Part shown: in pieces, positions 23,702 to 34,677 of the stretch | Numbering within the stretch: position 1 is the first letter of the stretch | Layout of the letters: each line of letters opens with the position of its first letter | DNA from: Phycomyces nitens | Taxonomy: Eukaryota > Mucoromycota > Mucoromycetes > Mucorales > Phycomycetaceae | DNA: 64,000 nt | Reading direction: 5' to 3' | NCBI GenBank assembly: GCA_022702545.1 | Contig: JAHRBC010000003.1 | Span: 7,316,001-7,380,000 of the forward strand | Notes under the pieces: generated by a model | Databases searched by the model: none | The model's input: only the letters and a program-made list of their open reading frames with translations | Told to the model about the DNA's origin: nothing | Position numbers and translations under genes: made by a program

Positions 23702-25361
23702 CTAGGCTGGAACCCAGGTATCGTCCTCAATCGACTGCTCTTCCTTTTTTCGCTGGGCATCATACTTTTGATAAAGTTTGCCGAGCGCTTTATCCTTTGA
23801 AGAGAATGTACGGATCTTGTCCGTTTCTTTGACACACGATGTCTCGAATTCCCAATCTTCGCCTTGTGCAAAATGGGTGAACATCATATAGCGGTCTTCC
23901 CACTTGTTCTTGTCTCTCAACAGACCGCCGTTCCACCAAAGAGGTTCGCCATCGATGTCAAGATGGAGCTGGTTTCCACAGACAGTCTTGGGATCTCCAC
24001 CATCGCCTAGACCACCAATAACAGCACCATATGATTTTACGAATGCATAGGGTGTTTGGACCATTTCATAGCCAATCCAAAACGTCTCCTTGTCACCATG
24101 AACATGTTTGTAGGTGACTTCATCACGTTCGCGCTTATCGTTCATCTTGCACGTCGACAAGAGTCCCAATAGACACTTGCGCTTATCCATCACAACTACA
24201 CCTGATTCCTGCTCATGGGCCGATCGTGCTGTCCACCAACGAGTGCTGCGAGCATGGGAGCTTTCTGTGGGCAAGAAAGACTCTAGCCAGTGACGACCGT
24301 CGTCCCATCCAGAGAACAGGGTACGGTCATAGAAAAAGAGAGAACCAGTGGCTTTGTAGCCAGGGTCATTGAACAGGACATCAGGTTTCTTGAAAAAGTA
24401 GACATCGGCATCCATGAGAATGACCTCTGAAAAGCTGCTGGCCAACATGGCATAAGACTTTACAGACCATCCTCCAAAGCGTGTATATCGGTCATCAAAG
24501 GCGTCCACAGCCTTGTGAATGGTGAGGCCTGTGAATTCTGATAAAAGGTAATTGCGACGGGTTTCAGTCAAGTCATTGTCGCGAATGTAATAGACCTGGA
24601 TGGGCAGAGTAGAATTGAGCCCGTGGCGGATGCCTTTAAGAGTAGGAACTGCGTACTTGAACTGATCATCACCAATGCACATCACAATGCCACGGCCCTG
24701 GGTATTGTTGTTGATATGGAACGCATTGCTCCAGCGAGGTTTAAGCCATGGATACAGCGAATCCTCTAGACGCTGATATAATTTCCAGGCAGGATCCGAT
24801 TCGAAATCCTCGTTGGCTGTCACGATAGGATCAAAGTACTGGAACAATGCCTTGAACACTCGCTGCTGGACAGTCAGGAGTTTAAAGTCTGGAAGGGATT
24901 CAGGCTTGGTAAACAAGTCGGCCAGGGCCAATTGACCAAGAACGGACGAAATCTGCTTTGTATCCTCATCAGTCCAGGTGCTGACAGGGACGGTTACCGC
25001 ATAATCGTGTGTTGCAATAATATCAGAATCCGTCAGGACTAGAACAATGGTTGTTATATATTCATCCGGTTCCAGTATCTAAACAATTGATTTACGAACC
25101 TGGTTCCCGAACCGATTGATGGTCATTTATCCACTGCAATCTATCCTTTTCTGCCTTGGCCTTTTCTCTGCGCTCATCTTCCAACCGAGATTCCTCAATC
25201 GCCACATCGTTTTTCCAGGATTGATTGTCTCGTAATTCAGACGATGTAACCAGGGATTGGATCTGTGCACCAAATTGAAAAGCCAGAGTAAACACCAGAA
25301 GTAGCGCCATGGCCATGACGATAAGAGTCTTGGTACTCCATTGCCTTGGTATATTGACCAT
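23702..25361 (-). CDS. Alpha-1,3-mannosyltransferase-like glycosyltransferase (GT71, Mnn1 family)
   Basis: Exons are 25361-25100 and 25038-23702, giving 532 aa. A type II membrane layout is clear: a short basic cytosolic tail (MVNIPRQWSTK), one hydrophobic anchor at about residues 12-32 and a charged stem. The catalytic domain follows, with GRGIVMCIGDDQFKYA, IQVYYIRDNDL, KSYAMLASSF and the metal-binding DxD in VILMDADVYFF (about residue 290). ESGVVVMDKRK, DKETFWIGYE and CGNQLHLDIDG are further Mnn1-family blocks. Members add alpha-1,3-mannose to N- or O-glycans in the Golgi. The exact linkage here is inferred from the family. The single intron starts GTTCGT, a weak donor, but it is needed to restore frame. 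It diverges from the alcohol dehydrogenase gene over 254 bp. Confidence 0.93.
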
Positions 25362-25615
25362 CTAAAAAGTAACAAAAACAACAAAAAAAGGCTTGCCAAG
25401 CGCCTCTTTCAAACATAGCCTGCCCAAAATACTGACCCAGCTTGTACAACGTCTGCCATGCTTTTGGCTTCAGGCAACACATGGCGGTGTTAATTTCGTT
25501 GTCCCCCAGAGCAAGAGATGTGTGTGTGTGCCTGTGTCACTCGAGCAGAAATATAGATAAAATGCGAGCGATATTTGAAACCAATCTATCAATCTATCTT
25601 TCTCTATCTATTACC

Positions 25616-27047
25616 ATGGAAGAATTCAAGGGATATGCTGGCTATGAGCCCTTTGTGCTTTCAGACAAGAATACCCACCTCAAGCCATTCTCTTACAAAC
25701 CTCGTGTCTTGGAAGACGATGAGGTTGAGATCTTGGTGTCTGCATGTGGAATGTAAGCAAGAGACATTAAGCGTAATGTAATGTAATGTATTTTGTTTTC
25801 TAAAACAAACTCTCTAGTTGCGGTTCTGATGTCCACCAGTTGACTAATGTAAGTCAGAGAAACAAGTTTGATATGCGTATTCAACAATTGTACGCTTTTA
25901 AACATATCTAGGGCTGGAAGAGAGCTACCTATCCATTGATGCCTGGCCATGAATTTGTTGGCAAGGTTACTGCTGTGGGAACCCAGGTAAAGGATCTTGC
26001 CATTGGAGATCGTGTAGGTGTCTCTCCAGTGTGCCGTAGTTGTGGTGAATGCAACGAGTGCAAGGCCAGCTACGGACAGCTGTGTCCTAACAAGGTGACT
26101 ACCTACAACGGTGTCTTCAAGGGAGCCCAATCATATGGTGTAAGTATCTTGAACAACTATAAGATCAAAGGAGTTGTCTATAAAGATTGCCGTAATTCTA
26201 ATTAATAAACAAACAAACAGGGATACGGTAACAAGGTCCGCATTCAGTCAAAGTGGGCTGTAAAGGTCCCAAGCAATATCGAAGATGCCGAATGCGCACC
26301 ACTGTAAGTAAAGAGAAGAACCAATGGTCCGAGTATTACTAACCAAACCATTTAGCTTGTGTGCAGGAATCACAACGTAAGAATGACAAAGGTGTCTTGG
26401 GTGCCAATAACTAAACGTTTTTTCATATAAGATATCTTCCATTCAAGCACCAAAACATCAACAAGGATACCTCGGTTGGTATTGTTGGCATTGGTGGATT
26501 AGGCCATTTGGCAGTAAGTAGACAATGGCTCCAGTTGAGGCTATTAATCTCAACATTTTAATAGATCCAATGGGCCAGAGCTAAAGAGTGCAAGCGTGTA
26601 TTGGTGGTGTCTTCTTCAAAGTCCAAGGAAGAAGAAGCAAAGAAGTTGGGTGCCACTGACTTTGCTACCCTTGATGAGATCAAGACCGAACCGCACCTTC
26701 AGAGTGTCGATATACTGTTGGTGTGTGGATCCGGAAAGTCTACTGACTGGAAAGACCTTTTGGGTTTGATCAAGAACCACGGAAAGTTGCTGCTGTTGGA
26801 TATTCCGGATGAGCCCATTCCCTTCCCTGCAGGAGCATTTGTCTATAGACACATTAGCATCGAAGGCAGCTTTGTTGGCAGCCACGAAGACATTAAGGAG
26901 ATGCTGGAGTTTGCCAGTGAGAAGAATGTGCGTCCTTGGATCCAAAAGATTGGAAACTCTCTTGACCAAGTCAACCAAGGCCTCCAAGATCTCATGAATG
27001 GAAAGGCCCACTATCGTATTGTTATCACTGGCGAAGGGCGCCAATAG
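25616..27047 (+). CDS. Zinc-dependent NADP(H) alcohol dehydrogenase, cinnamyl-alcohol-dehydrogenase type (Adh6/7-like)
   Basis: Seven exons: 25616-25752, 25818-25848, 25912-26139, 26221-26303, 26356-26376, 26432-26513 and 26565-27047, 354 aa. The catalytic zinc site is given by ACGICGSDVH, PGHE and LLCAGIT. The structural zinc loop has four Cys in CRSCGECNECKASYGQLC. The Rossmann glycine motif GIVGIGGLGH lies near residue 190, and VSSSKSKEEEAKKLG after it (Ser-rich end of beta-2) suits NADP. Family members reduce aromatic and aliphatic aldehydes with broad specificity. Two exons are very small (31 and 21 bp), and both encode parts of the active site. The start lies just after a CT-rich leader. 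Cytosolic; no targeting signal. Confidence 0.95.
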
Positions 27048-27406
27048 ACCCATATATATACATATATAGATATTTATAAATTCATTAAAGATTCTTATAA
27101 AAACAATTATTAGTCCAAGTGTCCAAGTGTCCTTTTGGCCTTTTGGCCTTTTATATTTAAAAAATGACTGGAGAATATATATGTATAAATAAAAAGATAA
27201 TAAACCATGGTTTTCTGGGCACAATCATGCCTTGAGCGTACTAGATCTCAATAGAGAATATCCTGCCTTGTACAGGTTGCAATCTGTAGAGGCACCTAAA
27301 TAAGTCGCTTGCAAAAATATTGTACTTCTCACCAATAAAATCAAGTACTCCCCCCCAAAAAAAGTTTCGCAGCACACCCTCTTTTTCTTTTCTTTTTAAA
27401 AAGACA
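27048..27406. other. Intergenic, alcohol dehydrogenase 3' region and promoter of the next gene
   Basis: It holds TA-rich sequence and small direct duplications at about 27113-27150 (gtccaagt and ttttggcc repeated). No gene is seen. Confidence 0.45.
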
Positions 27407-28042
27407 ATGGTAATTGAGATTACAAAGAAGCCAAAACAAAATATTCTTGGAAATGGAATCTCCAAAGGCACCAAGCATAATCAAGTAATCAGGTCACAAA
27501 CCTTTCGATATTATTATACATCTCATTTTGATGAATTCATTCTCAATGAATCAGTAAATCAGGATTACGGTAATGTTGATCATATCTATTGTGCTTTCTA
27601 TTTTTTTTTCAAGAAGCAAGAGTGGTTAATGGTAATGATAGATGATCCTGAAGAAGGCCTTGAATCAAACAAATTACTCAAGCGAAACCGAAATATATTA
27701 AAAGGCAAGCCAGACCAGATTATGAGTTTACTTTCTTTTTTGCTGCTACGCGTCCTAGTACTATTGCTTTTCTTTCTTTTTTTGATTCAACAAGCTAATA
27801 TTATGTGTGTATATTTAACAGGCGGTAGATCCAAGCGAGCTAAACATATGGACATACACACAGCCCCCACAATAGAACAATTACAGGACAAGGATTACAT
27901 GGCAGACTGGTTTGCAGCCACTCAACACTTTTTTGACAAGTCATTACAGGATGTTCAAGATGGAAAAGAAAAGATTGGTCTATTTCTTGAGCGCAAAAAA
28001 CGCGATGTGTCTTGTAGTCTTTCCGAGCACAAGGACACATAG
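27407..28042 (+). CDS. Unrecognised small protein, spliced
   Basis: Proposed exons are 27407-27553, 27614-27704 and 27822-28042, giving 152 aa starting MVIEITKKPKQNILG. I do not recognise a family. The product is hydrophilic and mixed-charge. An N-terminal basic part is followed by QTFRYYYTSHFDEF, an acidic DDPEEGLES, a basic KLLKRNRNILKGGRSKRAK and a helical C-terminus (DYMADWFAATQHFFDKSL). Intron 1 (GTAAAT to TTTCAAG) has a strong pyrimidine tract. Intron 2 would be GC-AG (AAAG|GCAAGC), 117 bp, in frame and without stops. Left unspliced it would insert a strongly hydrophobic segment. The whole reading frame from 27407 to 28042 stays open, so splice choices are tentative. It converges on ATP20 with 155 bp between. 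Confidence 0.6.
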   Translation: MVIEITKKPKQNILGNGISKGTKHNQVIRSQTFRYYYTSHFDEFILNESVNQDYGNVDHIYCAFYFFFKKQEWLMVMIDDPEEGLESNKLLKRNRNILKGKPDQIMSLLSFLLLRVLVLLLFFLFLIQQANIMCVYLTGGRSKRAKHMDIHTAPTIEQLQDKDYMADWFAATQHFFDKSLQDVQDGKEKIGLFLERKKRDVSCSLSEHKDT

Positions 28043-28093
28043 CATTCTTTTCTTTTTTAAAAAAAATTATACATATATATTTATATATATATA

Positions 28094-28117
28094 CTCTCTC
28101 TCTCTCTCTCTCTCTCT
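28094..28117. repeat. (CT)n simple repeat
   Basis: Twelve CT units lie between the convergent 3' ends of the unrecognised gene and ATP20, preceded by a TA-rich run. Confidence 0.9.
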
Positions 28118-28197
28118 ATACACACTCCAATAACAGTTTCAGAAACAGGCATAGAAAAAAAAAACTTGGTTTTGTTTTGATATATGCAAGATATTTT

Positions 28198-28597
28198 CTA
28201 ATGGTGAGCGGGAGCAGAGGACTCGACGTTGTAACCAATGAGGTTTCTACGACCAACGATCTCACCAATCAAGAAAAAGGTGTAGAGCTCGGCAGCAACA
28301 ACACCACCCTTGACAACATCGCCAACAGTGAGGCGCTTAAAGGCATCGGCATTAAGGTTCTTCTTGAGAGCCGACTGGGCCTCGGCCCACTGCTGTCCGT
28401 TGGGGAAAGCCATGCCTTCCTTGGTGTACACCTGCTTGGCGACCTCGGCGGCAACCTTGGCATTGTAAACGACAGGCTTCTGGATAGCTATTATGACACT
28501 ATTAGACTCTGTTGGTCGGGACATTGAATGCAAAATCTCAATTACCCATCAGCTTAGAAATAGCGCACTGGGCGAAGCCGACAATCTTGGAAGACAT
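28198..28597 (-). CDS. ATP20: Mitochondrial ATP synthase subunit g
   Basis: Exons are 28597-28546 and 28487-28198, giving 113 aa. The C-terminal membrane part carries GVVAAELYTFFLIGEIVGRRN, cut here to its key features: a single helix with the GxxxG-like G-E-I-V-G spacing and a following R-R-N-L-I-G-Y, which is the ATP synthase g signature. VYNAKVAAEVAKQVYTKEG in the middle also fits. Subunit g sits in the Fo peripheral membrane part and, with subunit e, promotes dimers and cristae bending. Length agrees with fungal Atp20 (about 110-115 aa). There is no cleavable presequence, as is usual for this subunit. Codon bias is strong. It diverges from the bL27 gene over 472 bp. Confidence 0.92.
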
Positions 28598-29069
28598 TGT
28601 GGTGTAGGTTGGAGGAGAGGTGGAGGGAGGATGAAAATGAAAGGGAGCTGGAAAACAAAAACAAGGCAGCCAAGACAAGAAGACGGTGTGTGACGTCAGC
28701 TAATGGTGGCCATGGCGCACAGACTTGAGTAGTGAAAGCAAGTGGAGCAGCAAGAAAATGATGAAAAAGAGATTATGTTGCATTATATTGCTTTGGATAA
28801 GCTTCTGGATTTGTCCTTGGAATCAAGAGTGCCGATAGCCAAACAGGTGGCCAAGAACTCAAGTGTCCAAAGGGCCAAAAGAAAAAAATTCAAATTGTTG
28901 GCTGCCAAAAAAGGCAATACGTTCGTTGACCACCCCTCCCCTCTCTTGGGGATCAGCACAGCTTTTTCCCCCTGCCGGTCACGATGACGCCACGAATGCA
29001 AAAAAGTGGTGTTCCTAGCTTGTGGCCACACTTCTTGTTTGTTCTCCAGCATCTCCTCTATTAAGCCAA
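28598..29069. promoter_or_regulatory. Divergent intergenic region, ATP20 / mitochondrial bL27
   Basis: The 472 bp between start codons has A/G-rich stretches next to ATP20 and no credible gene. The short frames at 28742-28987 and 28783-29076 have no recognisable content. Both flanking products are mitochondrial. Confidence 0.45.
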
Positions 29070-29626
29070 ATGTCACTTCTTGTTCGATCTTTGGGCCAGC
29101 TTGGTCTTGGCCGTACTGTCCCTCGAGTTAGCTGCCCTGCTGTCGCCGGTAAGAGCCATGACAATTTGCGAATTCCAAACAAATCCTTTTTTTTTTTTAA
29201 TTGGATTGTGCCTTATTAAATCGATTAGACATGCAGGTCCGTTGGGCTTCCAAGAAATCCGGAGGTTCTTCTCGAAACGGAAGAGACTCTGCAGGTAGAC
29301 GATTGGGTGTCAAGAAGTTTGGTGGCCAGGAAGTGATCCCTGGTAACATTATTGTCCGTCAGAGAGGAACCAAGTTCCATGCGGGCGATCACGTAAGGAT
29401 TTTGACATTGGCTTGGATCAGACAACTAATGAGATTGTAGGTTGGTATGGGTAAGGACCACACATTGTTTGCTCTTGAGCCTGGATATGTCCGTTTCTAT
29501 AAGGACCCTGCTCAGCCCAAACGCCGATGTGTGGGTATTGCTTTCAACAGAGAAGATACCTTGCCAGTCATGGCTGGTATGCCCAAACCTAGACGTTTTG
29601 ATTTGGTGGATCTGACAGCACTATAA
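29070..29626 (+). CDS. Mitochondrial large-subunit ribosomal protein bL27m
   Basis: Exons are 29070-29148, 29229-29392 and 29441-29626, giving 142 aa. After an Arg/Ser/Leu-rich presequence of about 30 residues ([19 protein letters not shown]) comes the bL27 core: [45 protein letters not shown], then [16 protein letters not shown]. These match bacterial L27, whose N-terminus reaches the peptidyl-transferase centre. The Lys-Ser/Gly-rich stretch after WASKK is that N-terminal arm. Length is near bacterial L27 plus a presequence, and shorter than ascomycete Mrp7, which has a long C-terminal extension. Both introns are ordinary GT-AG. Confidence 0.95.
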
Positions 29627-30777
29627 ACTATCCATTTGCTTTGAATGAGAAAAATGAGACTACCGACAAACACTGTATATATATATATATCAACGACCCC
29701 AAATTTCTATTTGTATTTCAGTCTTGTTGAAATGAGAGAGAGAGAGAAAAGAAGCATAAATGGGATGCTCTTTTATGCTGTCTAGAGAGAGTGGTATGCT
29801 TAAATGGCAAACAAAGGCAAGGTTGGTATTGGCCTTTTACCACGTTGTTAGCTACTCCGCTTTTTTTCTTTTGGTCTCTGATTCAATCTTTCTGCAATAT
29901 GGAGTAATTAAATGATATGTATGGATCTATTGGCAACCAAGAATTAGTATATGAAACGGCCAAACGTACAAGTGACAGATAATTAGAGTCAATGTTACAT
30001 GGGACATGTGTCTCTTTGAATAGCTTTTCTTTTTAAATCTCATGATAATATTAACTCTGTATGAATTGATCTCAGGGAAATAATAAAGTATACAGATTAC
30101 TATCCATAACAGGTAATCTTCTATGTGGCGTAAGATGTTCTTTGGCTGTAATCAATTGAGCTAAACCATGGCTAATATCTGAATACAACTCCAGATCTAC
30201 AATCTCAGTCCACTTGAGGCCAGAACATACAGTCATTGTCCTTTAAGCAATTGATAAGTGACAGATATATAAAGGGAAATGTCTGTGCGAAACATGGAAA
30301 GAAAAGGGAAATGATTGGTCAATAGGCACAATTGTAGAAAGGGCTCTTTCTTGTGTGCCCTCAACCTGCCGATCATACAGAAAGCTCACTATATTAGATT
30401 AATAAATTGCCATTGAATTCCAGTAAATAGCAAAAGTATTTACATGCTAGTATTGAGGTTCTGATTATACAATTCAAAGGCGCTTGTGTTGGCTACAATA
30501 TATTGCATGGGAATTGGCCCTGAACTCCCTGAATCAAACGGCTTTATAAGCGGGTAATAACCACCTGAACACGTGACATTATTTTCGCTGCCTAGGGGAA
30601 ATCGGGTCTGATTCGTTGTACATACGAAATGTATATTTTGGAAAGGCTGAATTGCTTACCTCGAGTGCCAAGTAACACAGAGCTTCCTTAGATGGATCGA
30701 CTTTTAGAAAGCGTAATATCCAAACAACTTTGTAGGCTGCCTACTTTATTTGCTCTCCTTCTTTGCTTTATTATCAA
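29627..30777. other. Intergenic region of about 1.15 kb upstream of the MEK gene
   Basis: AT-rich, with a (TA)n run at about 29677-29690 and a short GA run at 29734-29748. No gene or RNA is recognised. The right end is the promoter of the kinase gene. Confidence 0.45.
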
Positions 30778-32330
30778 ATGCAAGCTGTACGCAAAAAGCG
30801 AAATTTCAAGAACCTTGCCCTGAACAACTCTCCCTTGGTGGCTATACCATCCTCAGAGCCTAGTGTCAAGTCTGGAAAGCAAGAGGAATACGATGAGCTC
30901 TATAAAGACTTGAGCGATCTGCAGATCGGACTGGAATTACGACTAGATTTACGGACAGAGGATCTCGAGACCCTTGAGGAGCTCGGTGCTGGAAATGGAG
31001 GCACGGTGACAAAAGTGATGCACATTCCTACCAAGACCATTATGGCAAAAAAGGTAACAATCTCTAGCAAGATTCACTTTACTCATCTCGGCCACAGACA
31101 ATATATCCCCAGTCCTTGCTTGATTCACCAGCATTTGCACGTATCTCACTCAATGGCCCTGACCCAGCCGGGGTCGATCGGGAGTTCCCTTCACGGCCAG
31201 AGAAGTCTGTGTCCATGCCGGCTGCAAAGGGAGCCTCTCCACCAAAGCAACCTGAGCCTGTCGCACCCCGTCCAGCACGCCAAAGAAACCAACAGATTGA
31301 CCAGCGATTGATGGTGCGGCGGCAAATCATGCGAGAGATGCACTTTCTACATGACTGCAACTCGGAACACATTGTCAGTTTCTATGGCGCATTTATGAAT
31401 GGAGGCGATATATCCATGTGTATGGAATACATGGACGTAGGGTAGGTTGAGTGGTGTGGCTATAGAACACTGAAATTTCGCATCTAGATCCCTTGACAAA
31501 ATCTACAAGGAGAGTGGGCCGATACCCATGGATGTCCTGAAAAAGATTGCATTTGCAGTAAGTGTCTTGCGAGTCAATGTAGGAGGGGGGTTCTTTTTAT
31601 TTTGGCTTGACGGCTCTATAGATTGTAGATGGCCTGATCTATCTGTACGATAGCCATCGTATCATTCATCGAGGCAAGTCAATAGATTGTATGGAAACAA
31701 GTGTTCTAAATGCACTATAGATCTAAAGCCCTGCAATGTCCTCGTAAATTCTGCTGGTCAGATCAAAATATGCGATTTTGGTGTCTCGGGCAAGCTGATT
31801 GATTCGGTAGCCAACACCTTTGTCGGCACTAGTTCATACATGAGTGTAAGTTGGCCATCTCAATATCAATTCAACTAATCTGCCTTCTTTGTTCTTTATA
31901 GCCAGAGCGAATACTTGGCTCACCTTATTCAGTCAAATCTGATGTTTGGTCGATTGGAATCACTCTAATGGAGCTGGCTCTAGGGCGGTTTCCATTTGCG
32001 CCAGAGAACAAACCCCTGGCGATCTTTGAGCTATTGCAACATATTGTCAATGAGCCTGAACCGACCTTGCCAAAGCAAGGCAATTACCCCAAAGATCTTC
32101 ATGATATTCTTGGCTTATGGTACGAAGCACATCACACAAAGCATTTCCTAACCAACCATTGTCAGCCTTGTAAAAGATGTAGACAAGCGAGCCACTCCAG
32201 CAGATCTCATGGTAAGTCTTTTTGTTCACCAACCATTACTCACCTCTTGCTGCAGAAAACACCCTATCTTTTGTCTGCCTTGTCGGTCAAGGTAGATCTC
32301 GAGCACTGGGCAAAGAGTCACTTGAAATAA
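30778..32330 (+). CDS. MAP kinase kinase (MEK, STE7 family)
   Basis: Eight exons: 30778-31053, 31113-31441, 31488-31557, 31622-31673, 31721-31845, 31902-32119, 32166-32211 and 32256-32330, 396 aa. After [15 protein letters not shown] (a basic docking-type N-terminus) come the Gly-rich loop [10 protein letters not shown], the ATP Lys in TIMAKK (residue 92), [24 protein letters not shown] and [10 protein letters not shown]. The activation loop [17 protein letters not shown] has the dual Ser/Thr phosphosites of MEKs, and [16 protein letters not shown] follows. It would phosphorylate the TxY loop of a Fus3/Kss1- or ERK-like kinase. About 60 Pro-rich residues (31113-31292) sit between Lys92 and helix C ([14 protein letters not shown]), which is unusual. 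Intron 4 has a GC donor that splits the Asp of HRD. The zinc-finger gene follows 98 bp downstream on the same strand. Confidence 0.92.
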
Positions 32331-32428
32331 ATTGCAATACATATTCAATCTCTATCTTTTCTGGTTGTGACTTGAACACCACACTCTTTTTTTTAGCCCC
32401 TCTTTTTAACTTTTTTGTTTTGTTTGTT

Positions 32429-33171
32429 ATGAACAACGCGCCTCCAATGGCTGATCATGTGTGTGAATGGGATGATTGCCATGTCTCATTCCCATCCCAA
32501 CTTGCTCTTTCTGACCATCTTTCACAAGGTACCTTAAAGGTCTCTAGGAATCCTCATCTCATTCGTTATAGACCATTTGGGATGGAAGAAATCTGAACAT
32601 TCCTGCAAATGGTCGTCTTGTCCACAAAAAGGAGTCAAGATTGCGAATCGTTTTGGGCTTGTATTGCACTTGAAAACCCATACAGGCGAAAAGCCTCCAA
32701 ATTCGTTCCATTGTCCTTTAACTGATTGCAGACAAGTGTATGTCGGTCTTTTGGTTGGCCAATCTTCTTACGTTTGCCATTAGATTTGCGCGTGCTGATG
32801 CACTTGCCCGACATCGACGTCTAGACCACGATGATGATTACACAGCAACCAATAAGCACGGCCAATTTGAAAGCAGAAAACGAAAAAAGACTAAAGATAT
32901 CTATGAAGGCTCAGATGAGTCGCAGGAAGAAGGACAGTCTTCCCGAGAAAATATGGAGCCGGCCATGATTCCATTGGCCAAGTATAAGCTTGCAAAGGCC
33001 AAGCTACAGTGCATCCTGCGAGAGAATGAACTGTTGGGCGATGAATGGACGGCTGTCAAACGGAAACTGCGACGATTGCGGACAGAGCGCAGAGTGTTGT
33101 TGGATGCCTTGATGGCAGGCGAGCCAGAAGACGATCAGTCTATTATGCAAGACGATACCAGTATTGCTTGA
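32429..33171 (+). CDS. C2H2 zinc-finger nuclear protein with C-terminal coiled coil (Iec1-like?)
   Basis: Exons are 32429-32528, 32572-32737 and 32784-33171, giving 217 aa. Three C2H2 fingers in a row: CEWDDCHVSFPSQLALSDHL (first His late), CKWSSC..HLKTH with the TGEKP linker, and CPLTDCRQVFARADALARH, all of the C-x4/5-C Gli/YY1 style. A basic stretch RKRKKTK follows, then an acidic Ser-rich part. Last comes a heptad-like helix (KYKLAKAKLQCILRENELL and further Lys/Leu/Arg-rich sequence) ending near residue 200. The arrangement recalls the Iec1 subunit of the fission-yeast INO80 chromatin remodeller, but I offer that only as a possibility. The zinc-finger assignment itself is firm. The last intron, GT|GTATGT, completes the third finger. 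Confidence 0.85.
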
Positions 33172-33278
33172 TAATTTTTAATTATATACTTGTAATGAAA
33201 TAATTATATATATATATATATAATTATATATATCTATAGAGATAATATACAAACAATTATATGTGTATATTGTTCAAT

Positions 33279-34513
33279 CTAATTCTTATTGGCATGGTGT
33301 CCTTTAGCGAATGTCTCGGCCACAATGAGAGGAAACACAAGGGTGGCCTCGGCATAGATCTTTACAGACCGGGCATCAAGTCTGATTTTCCCCCAGGATA
33401 CTGCTTCATCTGGTCGCGCACCTGCATCACTTCCATCGTATTCCTGGGCTGTATTAATATAAACTGCATAATCAGCACCATTACGCATCAGATTTGCATT
33501 GCAGATATGGTGCTTGATGAGACCTCCTCCAAGGATAATCATTCCAGTCTTTTTGGCAAACACAGCCTCATTGTTCATGTTGCGGATATCGGCTGCAATG
33601 TCGACAATCAGACCTGGGTTCTTGTAAGAGTGGAAATAGATCATGTCGCCCAAGGATCCGTCAGTAATTGCAGGGCAGTAGACAGGGATGTCATTCTTTG
33701 CACACCAATAATAAATGCTTGATTCATCCTTAATCTCTTGGCCAAGCTTCTTGATCATTGAGGAGGGGGTCCAGATGGTACCCTATTTTAAATACATGGT
33801 TAGATCTTGTCAAATTGTCTTGCTGTTTACTTTTGTCTTTTGCTCATCCAACATCTGGTCGAGAATAGGCAGGACCCAGTCTTCAAACTTGCAGTAGTTG
33901 TTGTTGGGAACCAGCAGATTTCCTATACGGTTGAGACCCTTTTTGCGCAGATCAGAGCCCTTGAGATCAAAGGCACCCAGGTAAGTGGGAGCAAGACATT
34001 TGATGAAATCTTCTTCAACACCACCACCTGTAGCCACCACCACATCCACCATTTTGTGCTGGACCAAGAACCTGATTATTTCACGCATTCCAGATGATAC
34101 CAGGTTGGAAGTATAGCCCAAGAAGATTTTGCATTTGGTGTTGCGACGGGTCTCTGGGTCCCGGTAATCTGCTGTTTCATCAGCAGCTACAGGCTCGTCT
34201 GACAGTCGCCAAGTTCTCTATTCCTTGTTCTTAATGAACCTCTTTTTTTATTTATTTATTTTTATTTGTGGGCAGCATTCAAGCAGACCACTGCTGCACT
34301 TACCATGCAATTGACAATATCAATAGCTTCCCCGAGTCCACTGGCCTGGAATCCCATTGTCTTGTAGCTGGACATGAGATCACTCAATGACAGGTTTTGA
34401 TTAAAGTCGGGACCTTTGATCAAAACTGCATTCTCTGGCATCTCAACCGATTGGACAAATACAGCTGCCTGTGCCCCAGTGGGCTGAATGGGTTCGTTGG
34501 GTGTCTGGCTCAT
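33279..34513 (-). CDS. DYS1: Deoxyhypusine synthase
   Basis: Exons are 34513-34304, 34217-33831 and 33782-33279, giving 366 aa. Recognised blocks are [74 protein letters not shown], then [19 protein letters not shown] and [12 protein letters not shown], where the Lys of WGKI is the covalent active-site Lys. The enzyme uses NAD and spermidine to modify one Lys of eIF5A, the first step of hypusine formation. Length and order match eukaryotic DHS. The ATG at 34513 is the first in frame (upstream codons open only at TTG). It is a homotetrameric cytosolic enzyme in known cases. It diverges from the sorting-nexin gene over 164 bp and converges on the zinc-finger gene (107 bp). Confidence 0.96.
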
Positions 34514-34677
34514 AATCAATTGACGATCACAAAAAGTAGAAAAAAAGAAAAAATGAAGAAGACCTCGGTAGCAAGAGTCACGGTAGAGTGCGGTGTTTAA
34601 AAATATCGCTAAAAGGTCAGGCTAGTTGTATGCGCTCTAAAAAGAAAGAGTGAGCGAGTCTGCAGACAGACCTCATT

